A DNA stretch of 64,000 nt, from the NCBI RefSeq assembly GCF_017877355.1, contig NZ_JAGIPR010000007.1:124001-188000 (forward strand). Reading direction: 5' to 3'. Below the pieces are notes generated by a model. That model made no database searches, had not been told where the DNA came from, and saw only the letters and a program-made list of their open reading frames with translations. Source of the stretch: Chryseobacterium jejuense (GTDB taxonomy: Bacteria; Bacteroidota; Bacteroidia; Flavobacteriales; Weeksellaceae). A program made the position numbers and the translations under genes. How positions within the stretch are numbered: position 1 is the stretch's first letter; each line of letters starts with the position of its first letter. Shown in pieces: positions 51,506 to 60,078 of the stretch.

Positions 51506-51656
51506 GTGGAAGAGGGAAGCTGGAGGCTGGAAGTTAGTATTGACGAAGTTTCTATATAGGTATGATAATATTTTTGAAAGGTGTTGATCAAAATGAGTTG
51601 AAGGTCTTTTTAAGGCTTCCATAACTTCCCATTTCCCGCCTCTATCTTCCTTGCTG
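51506..51656. repeat. Dispersed intergenic repeat, second copy (GGAAG/CTTCC arms)
   Basis: The left arm GTGGAAGAGGGAAGCTGGAG continues GCTGGAAGTTAGTATTGACG; the right arm contains CATAACTTCCCATTTCCCG and CCTCTATCTTCC. Arms face each other about 75 bases apart. The left arm is close to the reverse complement of the right arm of the copy at 23862-24005. Confidence 0.6.
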
Positions 51657-51741
51657 AACATTTATCCTGAGTTCAGGTTTAGTCATAAGCCCTCATTCAC
51701 AAACTCTCAATACTCTTTCTCTCCAACTCGTAAACTCTTCG

Positions 51742-51749
51742 TATCTTTG
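51742..51749 (+). promoter_or_regulatory. -7 promoter box of speB
   Basis: TATCTTTG, the perfect core, 39 bases before the ATG at 51789. No clear TTG element lies at the normal distance upstream. Confidence 0.55.
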
Positions 51750-51788
51750 TCACCAAGTACAAACAACATTAAAATTTTTAAATAAAGC

Positions 51789-52649
51789 ATGAGAACATAC
51801 GCAGGAATTCCAGAGGAAAACGCAACGTTGGAGAATTCAAAAGTAATGTTGGTAACAGTTCCTTATGATGGAACTTCAACATGGGGAAAAGGAGCTGATA
51901 AAGGTCCTGAATTATTCCTAGACGCTTCTGAAAACATGGAACTTTATGACATTGAAACTCAAACTGAACCTTACCTTCAGGGAGTGTATCTAGCTGGAGA
52001 AGTTTCTGAAAATTCAACTCCTGAAGCAATGACAGAAGCTGTTTACCAAAAAACAAAAGAGCTGTTGAACAATGAAGGAAAAGTATTTACGTTATTTGGT
52101 GGTGAGCACTCTGTTTCTATCGGTTCTATCCGTGCAGTAGGTGAGAAATTTGAAAACCTTACTGTTCTTCAACTGGATGCTCACACAGACTTACGTCCTG
52201 AGTTTCATGGTTCTACTTCTAACCACGCTTGTGCAGTGTTTGAAGCTAACCAGAAGCATAACTTAGTTCAGGTGGGAATCCGTTCTATGGATGCTGAAGA
52301 AGCTCAATATTTACCGGAAGGAAGAGTATTCTTTGCTCATGAGATTGCTAACAATGAGAACTGGGTGAATGATGTATTGGAAAAAGTATCAGGGAATGTT
52401 TATATTACGATTGACCTTGACGCTTTTGATCCTTCTATTGCTCCATCTACAGGAACTCCTGAGCCGGGTGGATTACAATGGTACCCAACATTGGAATTAT
52501 TAAGAAAAGTATTTGAAAAATGTAACGTAGTAGCATTTGATATTGTAGAATTAATGGATTCTCCAATGGCTAAGCCAACAGCTTTCCTTGCCGCTAAGTT
52601 ATATTATAAAATGCTTGCTTATAACGATATTTATAACAACGATAACTAA
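51789..52649 (+). CDS. speB: Agmatinase
   Basis: A 286-residue ureohydrolase. The manganese ligands are visible: FGGEHSVSIGSIRAV (His), LQLDAHTDLRPE (Asp-x-His-x-Asp) and ITIDLDAFDPSIAPSTGTPE (Asp-x-Asp). The SNHACAVFE segment is typical of agmatinase rather than arginase. It cleaves agmatine to putrescine and urea. Together with arginine decarboxylase at 49225 it forms the polyamine path, although the two genes are in different transcription units with a HAD gene between. It follows its promoter by about 40 bases. Confidence 0.93.
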   Translation: MRTYAGIPEENATLENSKVMLVTVPYDGTSTWGKGADKGPELFLDASENMELYDIETQTEPYLQGVYLAGEVSENSTPEAMTEAVYQKTKELLNNEGKVFTLFGGEHSVSIGSIRAVGEKFENLTVLQLDAHTDLRPEFHGSTSNHACAVFEANQKHNLVQVGIRSMDAEEAQYLPEGRVFFAHEIANNENWVNDVLEKVSGNVYITIDLDAFDPSIAPSTGTPEPGGLQWYPTLELLRKVFEKCNVVAFDIVELMDSPMAKPTAFLAAKLYYKMLAYNDIYNNDN

Positions 52650-52718
52650 TATTCCGCAAGAATCGGATTTTTTCTGCCGTATATTCTTAGGAAATTTGTG
52701 AGGTAAAAACAAAGTAAA

Positions 52719-53561
52719 ATGTCCACACAAAGTCAAATAGATTACAACAGAATTGCTAAAGCGATAGAGTATATCCAGAGCAATTTCAGGCTTCAGCCAA
52801 GTTTGGAGGAAGTGGCAGAGAATATTCACTTAAGTCCGGCCCATTTTCAGAAGATTTTCACCGATTGGGCAGGAACAAGTCCGAAAAAATTTTTACAGTT
52901 CATTAGTCTTGAACATGCTAAAAATTTATTAAAGGAAGAAAAGGCAAGTATTTTTGATACCGCTTATGAAACGGGGCTTTCCAGTACCAGCAGATTGCAT
53001 GATCTGTTTGTAAAAATAGAAGGAATGTCTCCGGCTGAATATAAAAACGGCGGAAAAAGTCTTGTCATCAATTATAGTTTTTCTGAAAGTCCATTTGGAA
53101 ATATCCTGGTAGCTTCTACAGAAAAAGGAATCTGCTATATGGCTTTTGAAAACGATAAAGAAACAGCATTAGGGAATTTACAGCATAAATTTCCTAATGC
53201 TTCTTTTTTTGAAAAGCAGGACGTGCTTCAGAAGAATGCTTTGTCTATATTTGATAAAGACTGGACAAAGCTCAACACCATCAAACTTCATTTAAAAGGT
53301 ACCGATTTCCAGTTAAAGGTTTGGGAAAGTCTATTGACTATTCCTATGGGAAAACTGTCTACTTATGGCAACCTTGCTGAAAAAATAGGAAACCCTAAAG
53401 CTTCAAGAGCTGTGGGTACAGCTATAGGAAGTAATCCTGTTGCATTTCTTATCCCTTGTCATCGTGTGATTCAATCTACAGGACATCTTGGCGGTTACCG
53501 ATGGGGAAGTGATAGAAAGCAGATGATTGTGGGCTGGGAAAGTTCACAGCTTTACTCTTAA
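52719..53561 (+). CDS. Ada-like protein: AraC-type DNA-binding domain fused to O6-methylguanine methyltransferase
   Basis: The 280-residue protein has an AraC-type helix-turn-helix region (residues 1-105: LEEVAENIHLSPAHFQKIF, IFDTAYETGLSSTSRLHDLF). It then has a methyltransferase domain (about 110-280): FQLKVWESLLTIPMGKLSTY, ASRAVGTAIGSNPVAFLIPC with the PCHRV active-site Cys, and GHLGGYRWG. Unlike Ada of E. coli, it lacks the N-terminal phosphotriester-repair zinc domain with its activating Cys. How it senses damage is therefore not clear, and it may regulate by another route. It repairs O6-alkylguanine by self-methylation. AlkB lies downstream, 308 bases away. Confidence 0.9.
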   Translation: MSTQSQIDYNRIAKAIEYIQSNFRLQPSLEEVAENIHLSPAHFQKIFTDWAGTSPKKFLQFISLEHAKNLLKEEKASIFDTAYETGLSSTSRLHDLFVKIEGMSPAEYKNGGKSLVINYSFSESPFGNILVASTEKGICYMAFENDKETALGNLQHKFPNASFFEKQDVLQKNALSIFDKDWTKLNTIKLHLKGTDFQLKVWESLLTIPMGKLSTYGNLAEKIGNPKASRAVGTAIGSNPVAFLIPCHRVIQSTGHLGGYRWGSDRKQMIVGWESSQLYS

Positions 53562-53869
53562 GTATTTTTAACCACAAATCGAAGATTATCTCCTGTTAGT
53601 CTATGAATGTTATTTCGGCGAAGTCAAAAGTCACAAAAGTTTTTGAACACTTAAGTTATTTTTAAGTGACTACTAACTGCTTGAGAAGTACACTTAAGTT
53701 TTCTGAAAATCTCCAATTTTTTCCAATATTTCAGTTGAAGGAGGAAACATTCCCCTCCGCTGGAGGGGTGGCAAAAATTCAAAGAATTTTTGACGGGGTG
53801 GTTTTACAAAGTAAACTACAACTCCTTTCCAAAAACATTACGTAATTTGTATTACCAAAACAAAAAACA
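53562..53869. other. 308-base gap before alkB
   Basis: Largely made of the dispersed element described at 53631-53795. The rest is AT-rich with no gene. Confidence 0.6.
53631..53795 (+). repeat. Roughly 165-bp dispersed element, first copy
   Basis: Runs from GTCACAAAAGTTTTTGAACAC through TAACTGCTTGAGAAGTACAC to GGGGTGGCAAAAATTC and GAATTTTTGACGGGGTGG. A reverse-oriented copy, about three-quarters identical by eye, is at 56622-56790, with AlkB and the CocE hydrolase between. It holds no gene and has no visible transposase ends. Its last 45 bases are a hairpin-like GGGGTGG..CGGGGTGG segment. Confidence 0.65.
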
Positions 53870-54481
53870 ATGCTCAGCCTGTTCGATGAAACACCGGATT
53901 ATCTACTAAGTCTTCTTCCAAAAGATGGAACCGTTCTGTATTATGGAAAAGTTTTCTCAAAAGAGGAGGCTGATACTTACTACGATTATCTTTTCAATCA
54001 GATTCCATGGCAGCATGACGAGGCAGTGGTCTTCGGAAAGTTAATTTTAACCAAAAGAAAAGTAGCCTGGTTCGGAGAAAAAGCATTTGAATATACCTAT
54101 TCCAACAGAACAAAATATGCAAAACTTTGGACTCCTGAACTGCTGAAATTAAAACAAAAATGTGAGGAAGTTTCAGGAGAAACCTATAATTCATGCCTAC
54201 TCAATTTATATCATGACGGAAGTGAGGGAATGGCTTATCACAGCGATGGAGAAACAGATCTGAAAAAACACGGAGCTATCGCTTCTCTAACTTTCGGAGC
54301 AGAAAGAAAGTTTTTATTTAAGCACAAAACAACTAAAGAAAAGGTTGAAATATTTCTGGAAAACGGAAGCTTACTGATTATGAAAGGAACTACCCAGGAT
54401 AATTGGCTTCACAGACTTCCCCCCACAACAAAAGTGACTACCCCAAGAGTAAACCTTACTTTCAGAACCATTGAAGAATAA
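53870..54481 (+). CDS. alkB: Alpha-ketoglutarate-dependent dioxygenase, AlkB family
   Basis: The 203-residue protein has the AlkB core: NSCLLNLYHDGSEGMAYHSD with the iron-binding HxD in YHSDGE, IASLTFGAERKFLFKHK, and DNWLHRLPPTTKVTTPRVNL, which holds the second His and the 2-oxoglutarate-binding Arg. The fold is a double-stranded beta-helix. AlkB oxidatively removes methyl groups from 1-methyladenine and 3-methylcytosine in DNA or RNA. It lacks extra domains and is the bacterial single-domain form. The Ada-like gene upstream makes this a small alkylation-repair area, but they are not clearly one operon. Confidence 0.9.
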   Translation: MLSLFDETPDYLLSLLPKDGTVLYYGKVFSKEEADTYYDYLFNQIPWQHDEAVVFGKLILTKRKVAWFGEKAFEYTYSNRTKYAKLWTPELLKLKQKCEEVSGETYNSCLLNLYHDGSEGMAYHSDGETDLKKHGAIASLTFGAERKFLFKHKTTKEKVEIFLENGSLLIMKGTTQDNWLHRLPPTTKVTTPRVNLTFRTIEE

Positions 54482-54599
54482 AAACTCACGCAGATTCTAA
54501 CGCAATCATCTGTGAAGATCTGAGCAATCTGTGGGACATCAATTTACTTTTTAGTTCAGTCATCTGTAAAATCAGCTCAATCTACTAGAGAAATTCCCA
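54482..54599. repeat. Degenerate dispersed repeat of the ACGCAGATT type
   Basis: The sequence ACTCACGCAGATTCTAACGC continues with AATCATCTGTGAAGATCTGAG and GCAATCTGTGGGACATC, and resembles a common Bacteroidota intergenic repeat (GCAGATT..ATCTGTGAAAATCTGCG) in decayed form. It contains no gene. Confidence 0.4.
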
Positions 54600-54631
54600 A
54601 AAAAAAACGCTGTTCAGAGGAACAGCGTTTT
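54600..54631. terminator. Bidirectional terminator between alkB and the CocE-like gene
   Basis: A 12-bp stem (54604-54615 with 54620-54631), loop AGAG, with T at the right and A at the left. Confidence 0.85.
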
Positions 54632-54635
54632 CAAT

Positions 54636-56495
54636 TTATTTCAAGATTTCAGCTTCAATAGAACTGTCACCATATAATTTAATAAATGCTTTGGTGTAAT
54701 CTTCCTTGGAAGCAAAATTTGGATTATCCATAAATTTCTGAGGATTCAACACAAAAAGCGGGAACCACGTACTGCTGATCTGAATTTGTATTTTATGCCC
54801 TTTTTTGAAGGTATGAACTACATCCTGAAGTCTGAAGTTGACTGCTGTTTTCTGGTCAGGAACTAAGGCTTCTCCTTTTTCTTTAGTATTTCTGAATCTT
54901 GCAGGCATAATTTCGCTTCTTACCATCTGGTGGTAGTTTCCGTAGATTACACCGTCTTTCTTTTCAGCCGGTTTAAAATCCTCAGGATAAACATCAATTA
55001 GTTTTACAGCAAAATCAGCATCGGTGGAAGAAGAGGAGATATTCAGTTTTGCCATAATTTCTCCGGCGAAAGTGATATCATCCGTCAATACATCTGTTGT
55101 AAACGTTAATACATCAGGTCTTCCAACCGCAAATCTTTGGTCTTCTGACATATAATTTTTAGGAGTAAATCCATTAAAATCTTTTAAATGGTCAGAACTT
55201 AGCACCGGATTATTCGGGTCGCTATAATATTCTGAATATCCTTGTCCTGCAGTCTTTTTTAACGTTTTATCAGAAAGATAGAAATTTACTTTTTGAGCAT
55301 TTTTAGGTGGATAAGATGCAAATTCTTTCCATTCTTTAGCTCCGGTATCATACATCAAAGCTTCCGGAAGTCCTGCATCTTCTTTGGTGTTACCTTTCAG
55401 ATAATGGCTGAAGAACTTTGTTTCTACATTTTTCTGGTAATATGTGGCAATGCTGTCTCCGAAATAAGTTTCACTGTGGAAATGCTTACCTTGTTCCTGA
55501 GACCATCCACCATGAGAGAAAGGTCCCATTACAATGGTATTTTTAGCCTTTGGACTTGTCTTCTCAATTGTTTTGTAGATATTTAATGGTCCTGCAAGAT
55601 CTTCCGAATCAAACCAGCCACCAACAGTCATTACGGCGTGGTTGATATTTTTCAGATGAGGAAGAAGTCCTCTTTTTTGCCAGAATTCATCATAATTGGT
55701 ATGATTCATAATTTCCGTCATGAAAAAATTATCTTTATAGTACTTCTCATAGCCATCTTTCAGAGTTCCCATGTCTCTGTAGAATTTTAAACCATCTTCA
55801 GAAGTTTGTTTAATGAAGGAATCCATGTACCATGCTTTCTGTTCAGGTTTTGTCTTCTGAACTCCAAAAACAGGAAATGTTCTGAAATATCCCAGCATAA
55901 ATCTTCCGTTGTGAAGGAAATCATCGTTCCAGAAATCAGAAATAGGAGCTTGTGGAGAAGAAGCAACCAATGCCGGATGCTGCGCTAATGTTCCTACAGC
56001 CGTATAAAATCCGGGATAAGAAGTTCCGAATTGTCCTACTTTACCATTATTATCTTTAACATTTTTCAAAAGCCAGTCGATGGTATCATAGGTATCTGTA
56101 CTTTCGTCAACATCTTTTTTAGTTTTACGTTCTACCTGCGGAGTCATATTGGTGAAAGTTCCTTCACTCATATATCTTCCACGGACATCCTGGTAAACAA
56201 AAATATATTTGTCTTTCATCAGGTAAGTGTTAGGACCCACTTTGGTTTTATATTCATTTTCACCATAAGGAGCAATGCTGTAGCAGGTTCTCTGCATCAG
56301 AAACGGATATTTGTTCTTGTTTGAAATATCCTTAGGAATATAAACAGCTGTGAAAAGCTTTACTCCATCACGCATAGGAATATAAAATTCCTTCTTGGTG
56401 AAATTATCTTTAACGAAATTGTCTTTTTGTTCCGTATTCTGAGCCTTTCCAAGAATGAAAAGAAGAATGAATACAAGTGAAATATGGGTCTTCAT
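54636..56495 (-). CDS. CocE/NonD-family serine hydrolase (X-Pro dipeptidyl-peptidase type)
   Basis: A 619-residue enzyme with a signal peptide (about 1-18, ending LGKAQ), then the S15 alpha/beta-hydrolase domain: FYIPMRDGVKLFTAVYIPKD, RYMSEGTFTNMTPQVERKT, and the nucleophile GKVGQFGTSYPGFYTAVG (Ser in GTSYPG). VTVGGWFDSEDLAGPLN and VMGPFSHGGWSQEQ carry the Asp and His. A C-terminal galactose-binding jelly-roll (about 400-619) is the PepX C-terminal domain. Members hydrolyse acyl-peptide, ester or glutaryl substrates in the periplasm. The substrate is unknown. It is a single gene closed by its own terminator. Confidence 0.88.
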   Translation of the reverse strand: MKTHISLVFILLFILGKAQNTEQKDNFVKDNFTKKEFYIPMRDGVKLFTAVYIPKDISNKNKYPFLMQRTCYSIAPYGENEYKTKVGPNTYLMKDKYIFVYQDVRGRYMSEGTFTNMTPQVERKTKKDVDESTDTYDTIDWLLKNVKDNNGKVGQFGTSYPGFYTAVGTLAQHPALVASSPQAPISDFWNDDFLHNGRFMLGYFRTFPVFGVQKTKPEQKAWYMDSFIKQTSEDGLKFYRDMGTLKDGYEKYYKDNFFMTEIMNHTNYDEFWQKRGLLPHLKNINHAVMTVGGWFDSEDLAGPLNIYKTIEKTSPKAKNTIVMGPFSHGGWSQEQGKHFHSETYFGDSIATYYQKNVETKFFSHYLKGNTKEDAGLPEALMYDTGAKEWKEFASYPPKNAQKVNFYLSDKTLKKTAGQGYSEYYSDPNNPVLSSDHLKDFNGFTPKNYMSEDQRFAVGRPDVLTFTTDVLTDDITFAGEIMAKLNISSSSTDADFAVKLIDVYPEDFKPAEKKDGVIYGNYHQMVRSEIMPARFRNTKEKGEALVPDQKTAVNFRLQDVVHTFKKGHKIQIQISSTWFPLFVLNPQKFMDNPNFASKEDYTKAFIKLYGDSSIEAEILK

Positions 56496-56621
56496 AAGTA
56501 AAATTTGTGACTAATTTAGAAATAAAAATACTTTTATGGTATTTTCTCAAATTAATCTTCCTTTAAAAGTGTATTTGTTTTGATTTTTTACTGCTGATTA
56601 TGGAATTTATAGAAGGATTAT

Positions 56622-56790
56622 AGACCCATCCCGGCAAAAATTCAAGGAATTTTTGCCACCCCTACGCTTGGGATGTGCAGTCTTTCAACTTGAATATTGG
56701 TGGAAATCGGAGATTTTTAAAAAAACTTTTGTGTACTTCTCAAACAGTTAGTAGCTACTTAAAATAATTTAGGCGTTTAAAACTTTTGGG
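56622..56790 (-). repeat. Roughly 165-bp dispersed element, second copy in reverse orientation
   Basis: On the minus strand it runs from CCCAAAAGTTTTAAACGCC through CTACTAACTGTTTGAGAAG and TACACAAAAGTTTTT to GGGGTGGCAAAAATTCC and GAATTTTTGCCGGGATGGG, matching the copy at 53631-53795 base for base in long stretches. It is upstream of the CocE-like gene and downstream of the receptor-like gene. Confidence 0.65.
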
Positions 56791-56813
56791 ACTCTTATGG
56801 TTAAAAAATGGTA

Positions 56814-56836
56814 TTAAAAAGCCGGAAAATTTCCGG
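56814..56836 (-). terminator. Terminator of the large receptor-like gene
   Basis: A 7-bp GC/AT stem around CCGGAAA and TTTCCGG (56822-56828 with 56830-56836) and an A run on the left that reads as T in the minus strand. It lies 27 bases beyond the stop. Confidence 0.65.
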
Positions 56837-56862
56837 TCATTTATTAAAATATATAAAAGTGT

Positions 56863-59571
56863 TTATTTCTTTTTCGTTTTTTTACCAGCAAATTTATTCA
56901 GCTTCATACTAAGGGAAAACATGATGTATCGTTTAAGAATCAGATCTTCACGGTCTTCAAAATAAGAATCTGTAATGGTTCTTTTTACGCTTTGATTTTG
57001 ATTCAATACATCATAGACCTTTATTTTTGCGGTCAGCTGTTTTTTGTAGAACGAATATCCCAGACTGGCATTCCAGAAATAGAAATCTTTTTTAAATCCG
57101 GGAGCAATATTCGAATTGGTGTTATAAGAAAAATCATTTCCAATGAAGAATGCCTTTTGGAACAGATAATTAGTCAGTTCAACCTTTAGAGACTGGGTAG
57201 TGGTATTTACGCTGTTAACATTATAGTTGGTATAATCGGAAAAGCTGTACCCAAGACTATAAGATGGTTTTATGGTAAATATATCTTTGATTTCGTAATT
57301 CAGATTAAGCCCCGGATTAAAGTTGTAGGCTCTGCTTTTAAATGCTTCCCCATTGATAAATCCATTATTATAGGTATAATTCATACTAAACCTTGGAGCA
57401 ATTCTAAGCTTATGGTCATTCCATTTAAATGTTTTAGTTAAGCCCATATTGAAATTGAAATTCTTATTTCCGCTTATATTGCGGTAGGTGATGATCTGTC
57501 TTCCGGAATTGTCATATTTGGAATAATTGATAACATCATTATTTCTATAGGTAAACCCAGCTGTAACATGGTAGTTTAAATTCTTAACCATGTTATAACT
57601 GTTGAAAGTAAGGTTAGTTTCATTGATCCATGTATTTTTAAGATCAGGATTTCCGGTATTGGTAATTAAAGGATTGGATTCATCCTTATAAGGAATCAAT
57701 TTTCCGGGATCAGGAATGGTGAAACTGGAAGAGTTGGATAAAATCAATGACTGATGGTCTGTAAAAGAATATCGGAAATTGGTTGAATACTTTGGAAGAA
57801 GAAAATTTTTCTGAAGGTTATACAGCTGCCCGTTAAAAACTGAATTGACATTCATATCCGAAATATCAGCATTTATGGTAGCCCATAGGCCGAATTTCTT
57901 TTTATAAAGATAATAGGATAACTCAGGTGTAAACTGATTCATTCTTTGATCCATACTATTGGAAAGACGGGTGTTGTATTGAGAATACTGTCCTGTAACA
58001 GGATCAAAGTCATTAAAATCTCTGATATCTCTGGTTAATTTTGAGCTGTATTGCAGAGTGATGCCGATTGTTGCAGAATCTGAGATGGGTTCCGTATATC
58101 GGGCCATAAAGCTGTAATTATTATCCTGGAAACGGGTTTTCTGTAACTGATTACGGTTATCAGTAGTTATACCGGAGTCCTTATAAAAGGAATTCAGAGA
58201 CTGATTGATGTTATCATTATTAGATTCTGTAATGGAAGTATTGGCCATGGCCATGAACGATCTGTTCTTTTTCTTAAAGTTTCTGAAAAAATTAATATTG
58301 GGACTGAAAGTATTAGATTCTCCTTTGGTTTGAGTAATATTTTTACTTTCATTCAAAAGTTTATCATCCTTTAAAGTTGAAGATACGGATTGCCCTGAAC
58401 CGAATGTTTCTGATTTTGAAAATGAAGGCGCTATGTAAATATTGGTCAATGAATCCAGTTTTATACCTATTGAACTGTTGAAATTATATTGCCTTGATTC
58501 ATTTTCGTTACTACTCTCAGAATCTGTTTTTAAGGTAGAATCCGGAAGAAGTGTAGTCTTTGATGCTTTGGAACGGGTCTCATTGTTAGAATCTGTATAT
58601 TGGAGGCTGAGGTTGTCAAGGTTAGCATCATTTCCAAGTTTATCATTGTAATTCAAACCAAAGCTGCTGAATTTTTGAATGCCGCCTCCTTGCTGACCTG
58701 CACTGCCTCGTCCCATTGTATCAAAAATCTGATCTCCTGAGCTGCTTTTTGAGTTGATATTATTGGCGGAGGCCAAAATACTGATTTTGGTATCTCCTTT
58801 AAAATAATTTAAGAATACATTTCCTTCATACCGTTTATCAGAACCATATCCGGCTAGAATTTTTGAAATAAGGCCTTTGTTTTTCTTTTCATCAATATTA
58901 AAATTAATGGTAGTATTTTGAGATTTTGCAGGTCTTTTGGTTAATTCCTCCTCTTTAGTCTTTGTAGTGGTAAACTGGATATTTTTAATAATATCTGCGG
59001 GAAGATTTTGTAGTGCTGTCTTTCCTTCCTTATCGAAGAAAGGTTTTCCGTTGACCATAATTTGGTCTACATTTTTTCCATTGACTGTAATTTTCCCGTC
59101 ATTACCAATCTCTACTCCCGGAATCTGCTTCAAAAGCTCATCAATTTGACTGTCCGGGCGTACTTTAAGAGCAGAAGCATTGAATTCTATGGTATCATTT
59201 TTTACTTTCACTGGAGAAACGGTAATTTTCACCTCATCAATGTCAATAACTTTCTTTTTTTCAAGCTCTATATCGCCAAGAGATAGTGACTGCAGAATTT
59301 TATCAAGTGCCTTTGAATATGATAGTTTTTCGGTATCAATTTTTAGGAAGGAAGGTTCTTTTATCTCATCAGTTTGTAATGAAAATTTACCTTCTTTATT
59401 GGTTGCTGTATAATTGATAATGGTGGAATCTTTTGCCTTCAGCAGATAGATGGTTGCATTTTCTACTGGCTTTTTTTCCGGATCAGATACTTTTCCATCA
59501 ATATGGAGTCTTTGGCCATATACAATCAGGAAGTTGCATACCAAAAACACGAATAATAAGATTTTCTTCAT
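56863..59571 (-). CDS. Large outer-membrane beta-barrel protein with carboxypeptidase-like N-terminal domain
   Basis: The 902-residue protein has a signal peptide (about 1-19, ending IVYGQ) and a carboxypeptidase-regulatory-like domain (HIDGKVSDPEKKPVENATI to about 95). A plug-like segment follows with LLKQIPGVEIGNDGKITVNG and QIMVNGKPFFDKEGKTALQN, then a long barrel rich in Asn and Ser (about 230-890) ending KKTKKK. This layout is the outer-membrane beta-barrel family related to TonB-dependent receptors, without a clear TonB box. The substrate is unknown. ATG 59571 is preferred to an in-frame start at 59604. It lies after the BON-domain genes but has a separate terminator. Confidence 0.8.
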   Translation of the reverse strand: MKKILLFVFLVCNFLIVYGQRLHIDGKVSDPEKKPVENATIYLLKAKDSTIINYTATNKEGKFSLQTDEIKEPSFLKIDTEKLSYSKALDKILQSLSLGDIELEKKKVIDIDEVKITVSPVKVKNDTIEFNASALKVRPDSQIDELLKQIPGVEIGNDGKITVNGKNVDQIMVNGKPFFDKEGKTALQNLPADIIKNIQFTTTKTKEEELTKRPAKSQNTTINFNIDEKKNKGLISKILAGYGSDKRYEGNVFLNYFKGDTKISILASANNINSKSSSGDQIFDTMGRGSAGQQGGGIQKFSSFGLNYNDKLGNDANLDNLSLQYTDSNNETRSKASKTTLLPDSTLKTDSESSNENESRQYNFNSSIGIKLDSLTNIYIAPSFSKSETFGSGQSVSSTLKDDKLLNESKNITQTKGESNTFSPNINFFRNFKKKNRSFMAMANTSITESNNDNINQSLNSFYKDSGITTDNRNQLQKTRFQDNNYSFMARYTEPISDSATIGITLQYSSKLTRDIRDFNDFDPVTGQYSQYNTRLSNSMDQRMNQFTPELSYYLYKKKFGLWATINADISDMNVNSVFNGQLYNLQKNFLLPKYSTNFRYSFTDHQSLILSNSSSFTIPDPGKLIPYKDESNPLITNTGNPDLKNTWINETNLTFNSYNMVKNLNYHVTAGFTYRNNDVINYSKYDNSGRQIITYRNISGNKNFNFNMGLTKTFKWNDHKLRIAPRFSMNYTYNNGFINGEAFKSRAYNFNPGLNLNYEIKDIFTIKPSYSLGYSFSDYTNYNVNSVNTTTQSLKVELTNYLFQKAFFIGNDFSYNTNSNIAPGFKKDFYFWNASLGYSFYKKQLTAKIKVYDVLNQNQSVKRTITDSYFEDREDLILKRYIMFSLSMKLNKFAGKKTKKK

Positions 59572-59593
59572 TGAGCTTTCCAAAACGTAAAAA

Positions 59594-59621
59594 TAAAAAA
59601 ACATCCCAATATAGGGATGTT
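59594..59621 (-). terminator. Terminator of the BON/SH3 gene
   Basis: An 8-bp stem (59600-59607 with 59614-59621), six-base loop, and an A run to the left that reads as T in the minus-strand transcript. Confidence 0.7.
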
Positions 59622-59648
59622 CCTTGTGAATATTTCAAAAAATATTTT

Positions 59649-60068
59649 TTATGCTCTTAAATATCTTGAATAAGCATATCCTTCCTGACCGTCAGCAGTT
59701 TTTACTTTCCACCAGTCGTCAGAAGTTTGCTCAATTAAAGTTACAGCAGAACCTTTGGCAGCTTTTCCTACTACAGCAGCTTCAGTGGAAGGCTCCTGTC
59801 TGATGTTCAGATTAGACTCTTCTGTAGCTACAGTAAGAGAAGCACCTGAAGTAAGACCTGCAACCTGTACATCGATATTGATATCTGAAGCAGAATAAGT
59901 AGAATCAATAGCTCCTAAAGCATTCCAAACTGCATCTTTTGCAGCTGTATTGGAAGCATTTCCGGAAACATATAAAATTCCGTCCTGCTCCTGAACCTGT
60001 AGGTTTGAAATCCCAGCAGACTGAGCTGCTGAAACTACGCTTGAATATTTATCTTGTAATGTACTCAT
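59649..60068 (-). CDS. BON-domain and bacterial SH3-domain protein
   Basis: The 139-residue protein has no signal peptide. The N-terminal half is a BON domain (SSVVSAAQSAGISNLQVQEQ, DGILYVSGNASNTAAKDAVW, ALGAIDSTYSASDINIDVQV). The C-terminal half (about 80-139) is an SH3b domain, with ESNLNIRQEPSTEAAVVGKA, GSAVTLIEQTSDDWWKVK and EGYAYSRYLRA. BON domains bind membranes or lipid; SH3b domains bind peptidoglycan-like or peptide ligands. Lack of an export signal for such a pair is odd; it may be cytoplasmic or exported by another path. It follows the BON lipoprotein gene by 10 bases and probably shares its transcript. Confidence 0.8.
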   Translation of the reverse strand: MSTLQDKYSSVVSAAQSAGISNLQVQEQDGILYVSGNASNTAAKDAVWNALGAIDSTYSASDINIDVQVAGLTSGASLTVATEESNLNIRQEPSTEAAVVGKAAKGSAVTLIEQTSDDWWKVKTADGQEGYAYSRYLRA

Positions 60069-60078
60069 CTTAATTTAA

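Larger units (their letters stand above)
51378..51788. other. 411-base gap with a repeat and the speB promoter
   Basis: Contains a second copy of the GGAAG/CTTCC repeat (51506-51656) and the -7 box of speB at 51742-51749. A TATTTTTG on the minus strand at 51393-51400 may serve the HAD gene. No gene lies in it. Confidence 0.6.
56496..56862. other. 367-base gap with a repeat and a terminator
   Basis: Made mostly of the reverse-oriented dispersed element at 56622-56790 and the terminator of the large receptor-like gene (56814-56836). The remainder is AT-rich and without genes. Confidence 0.6.
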
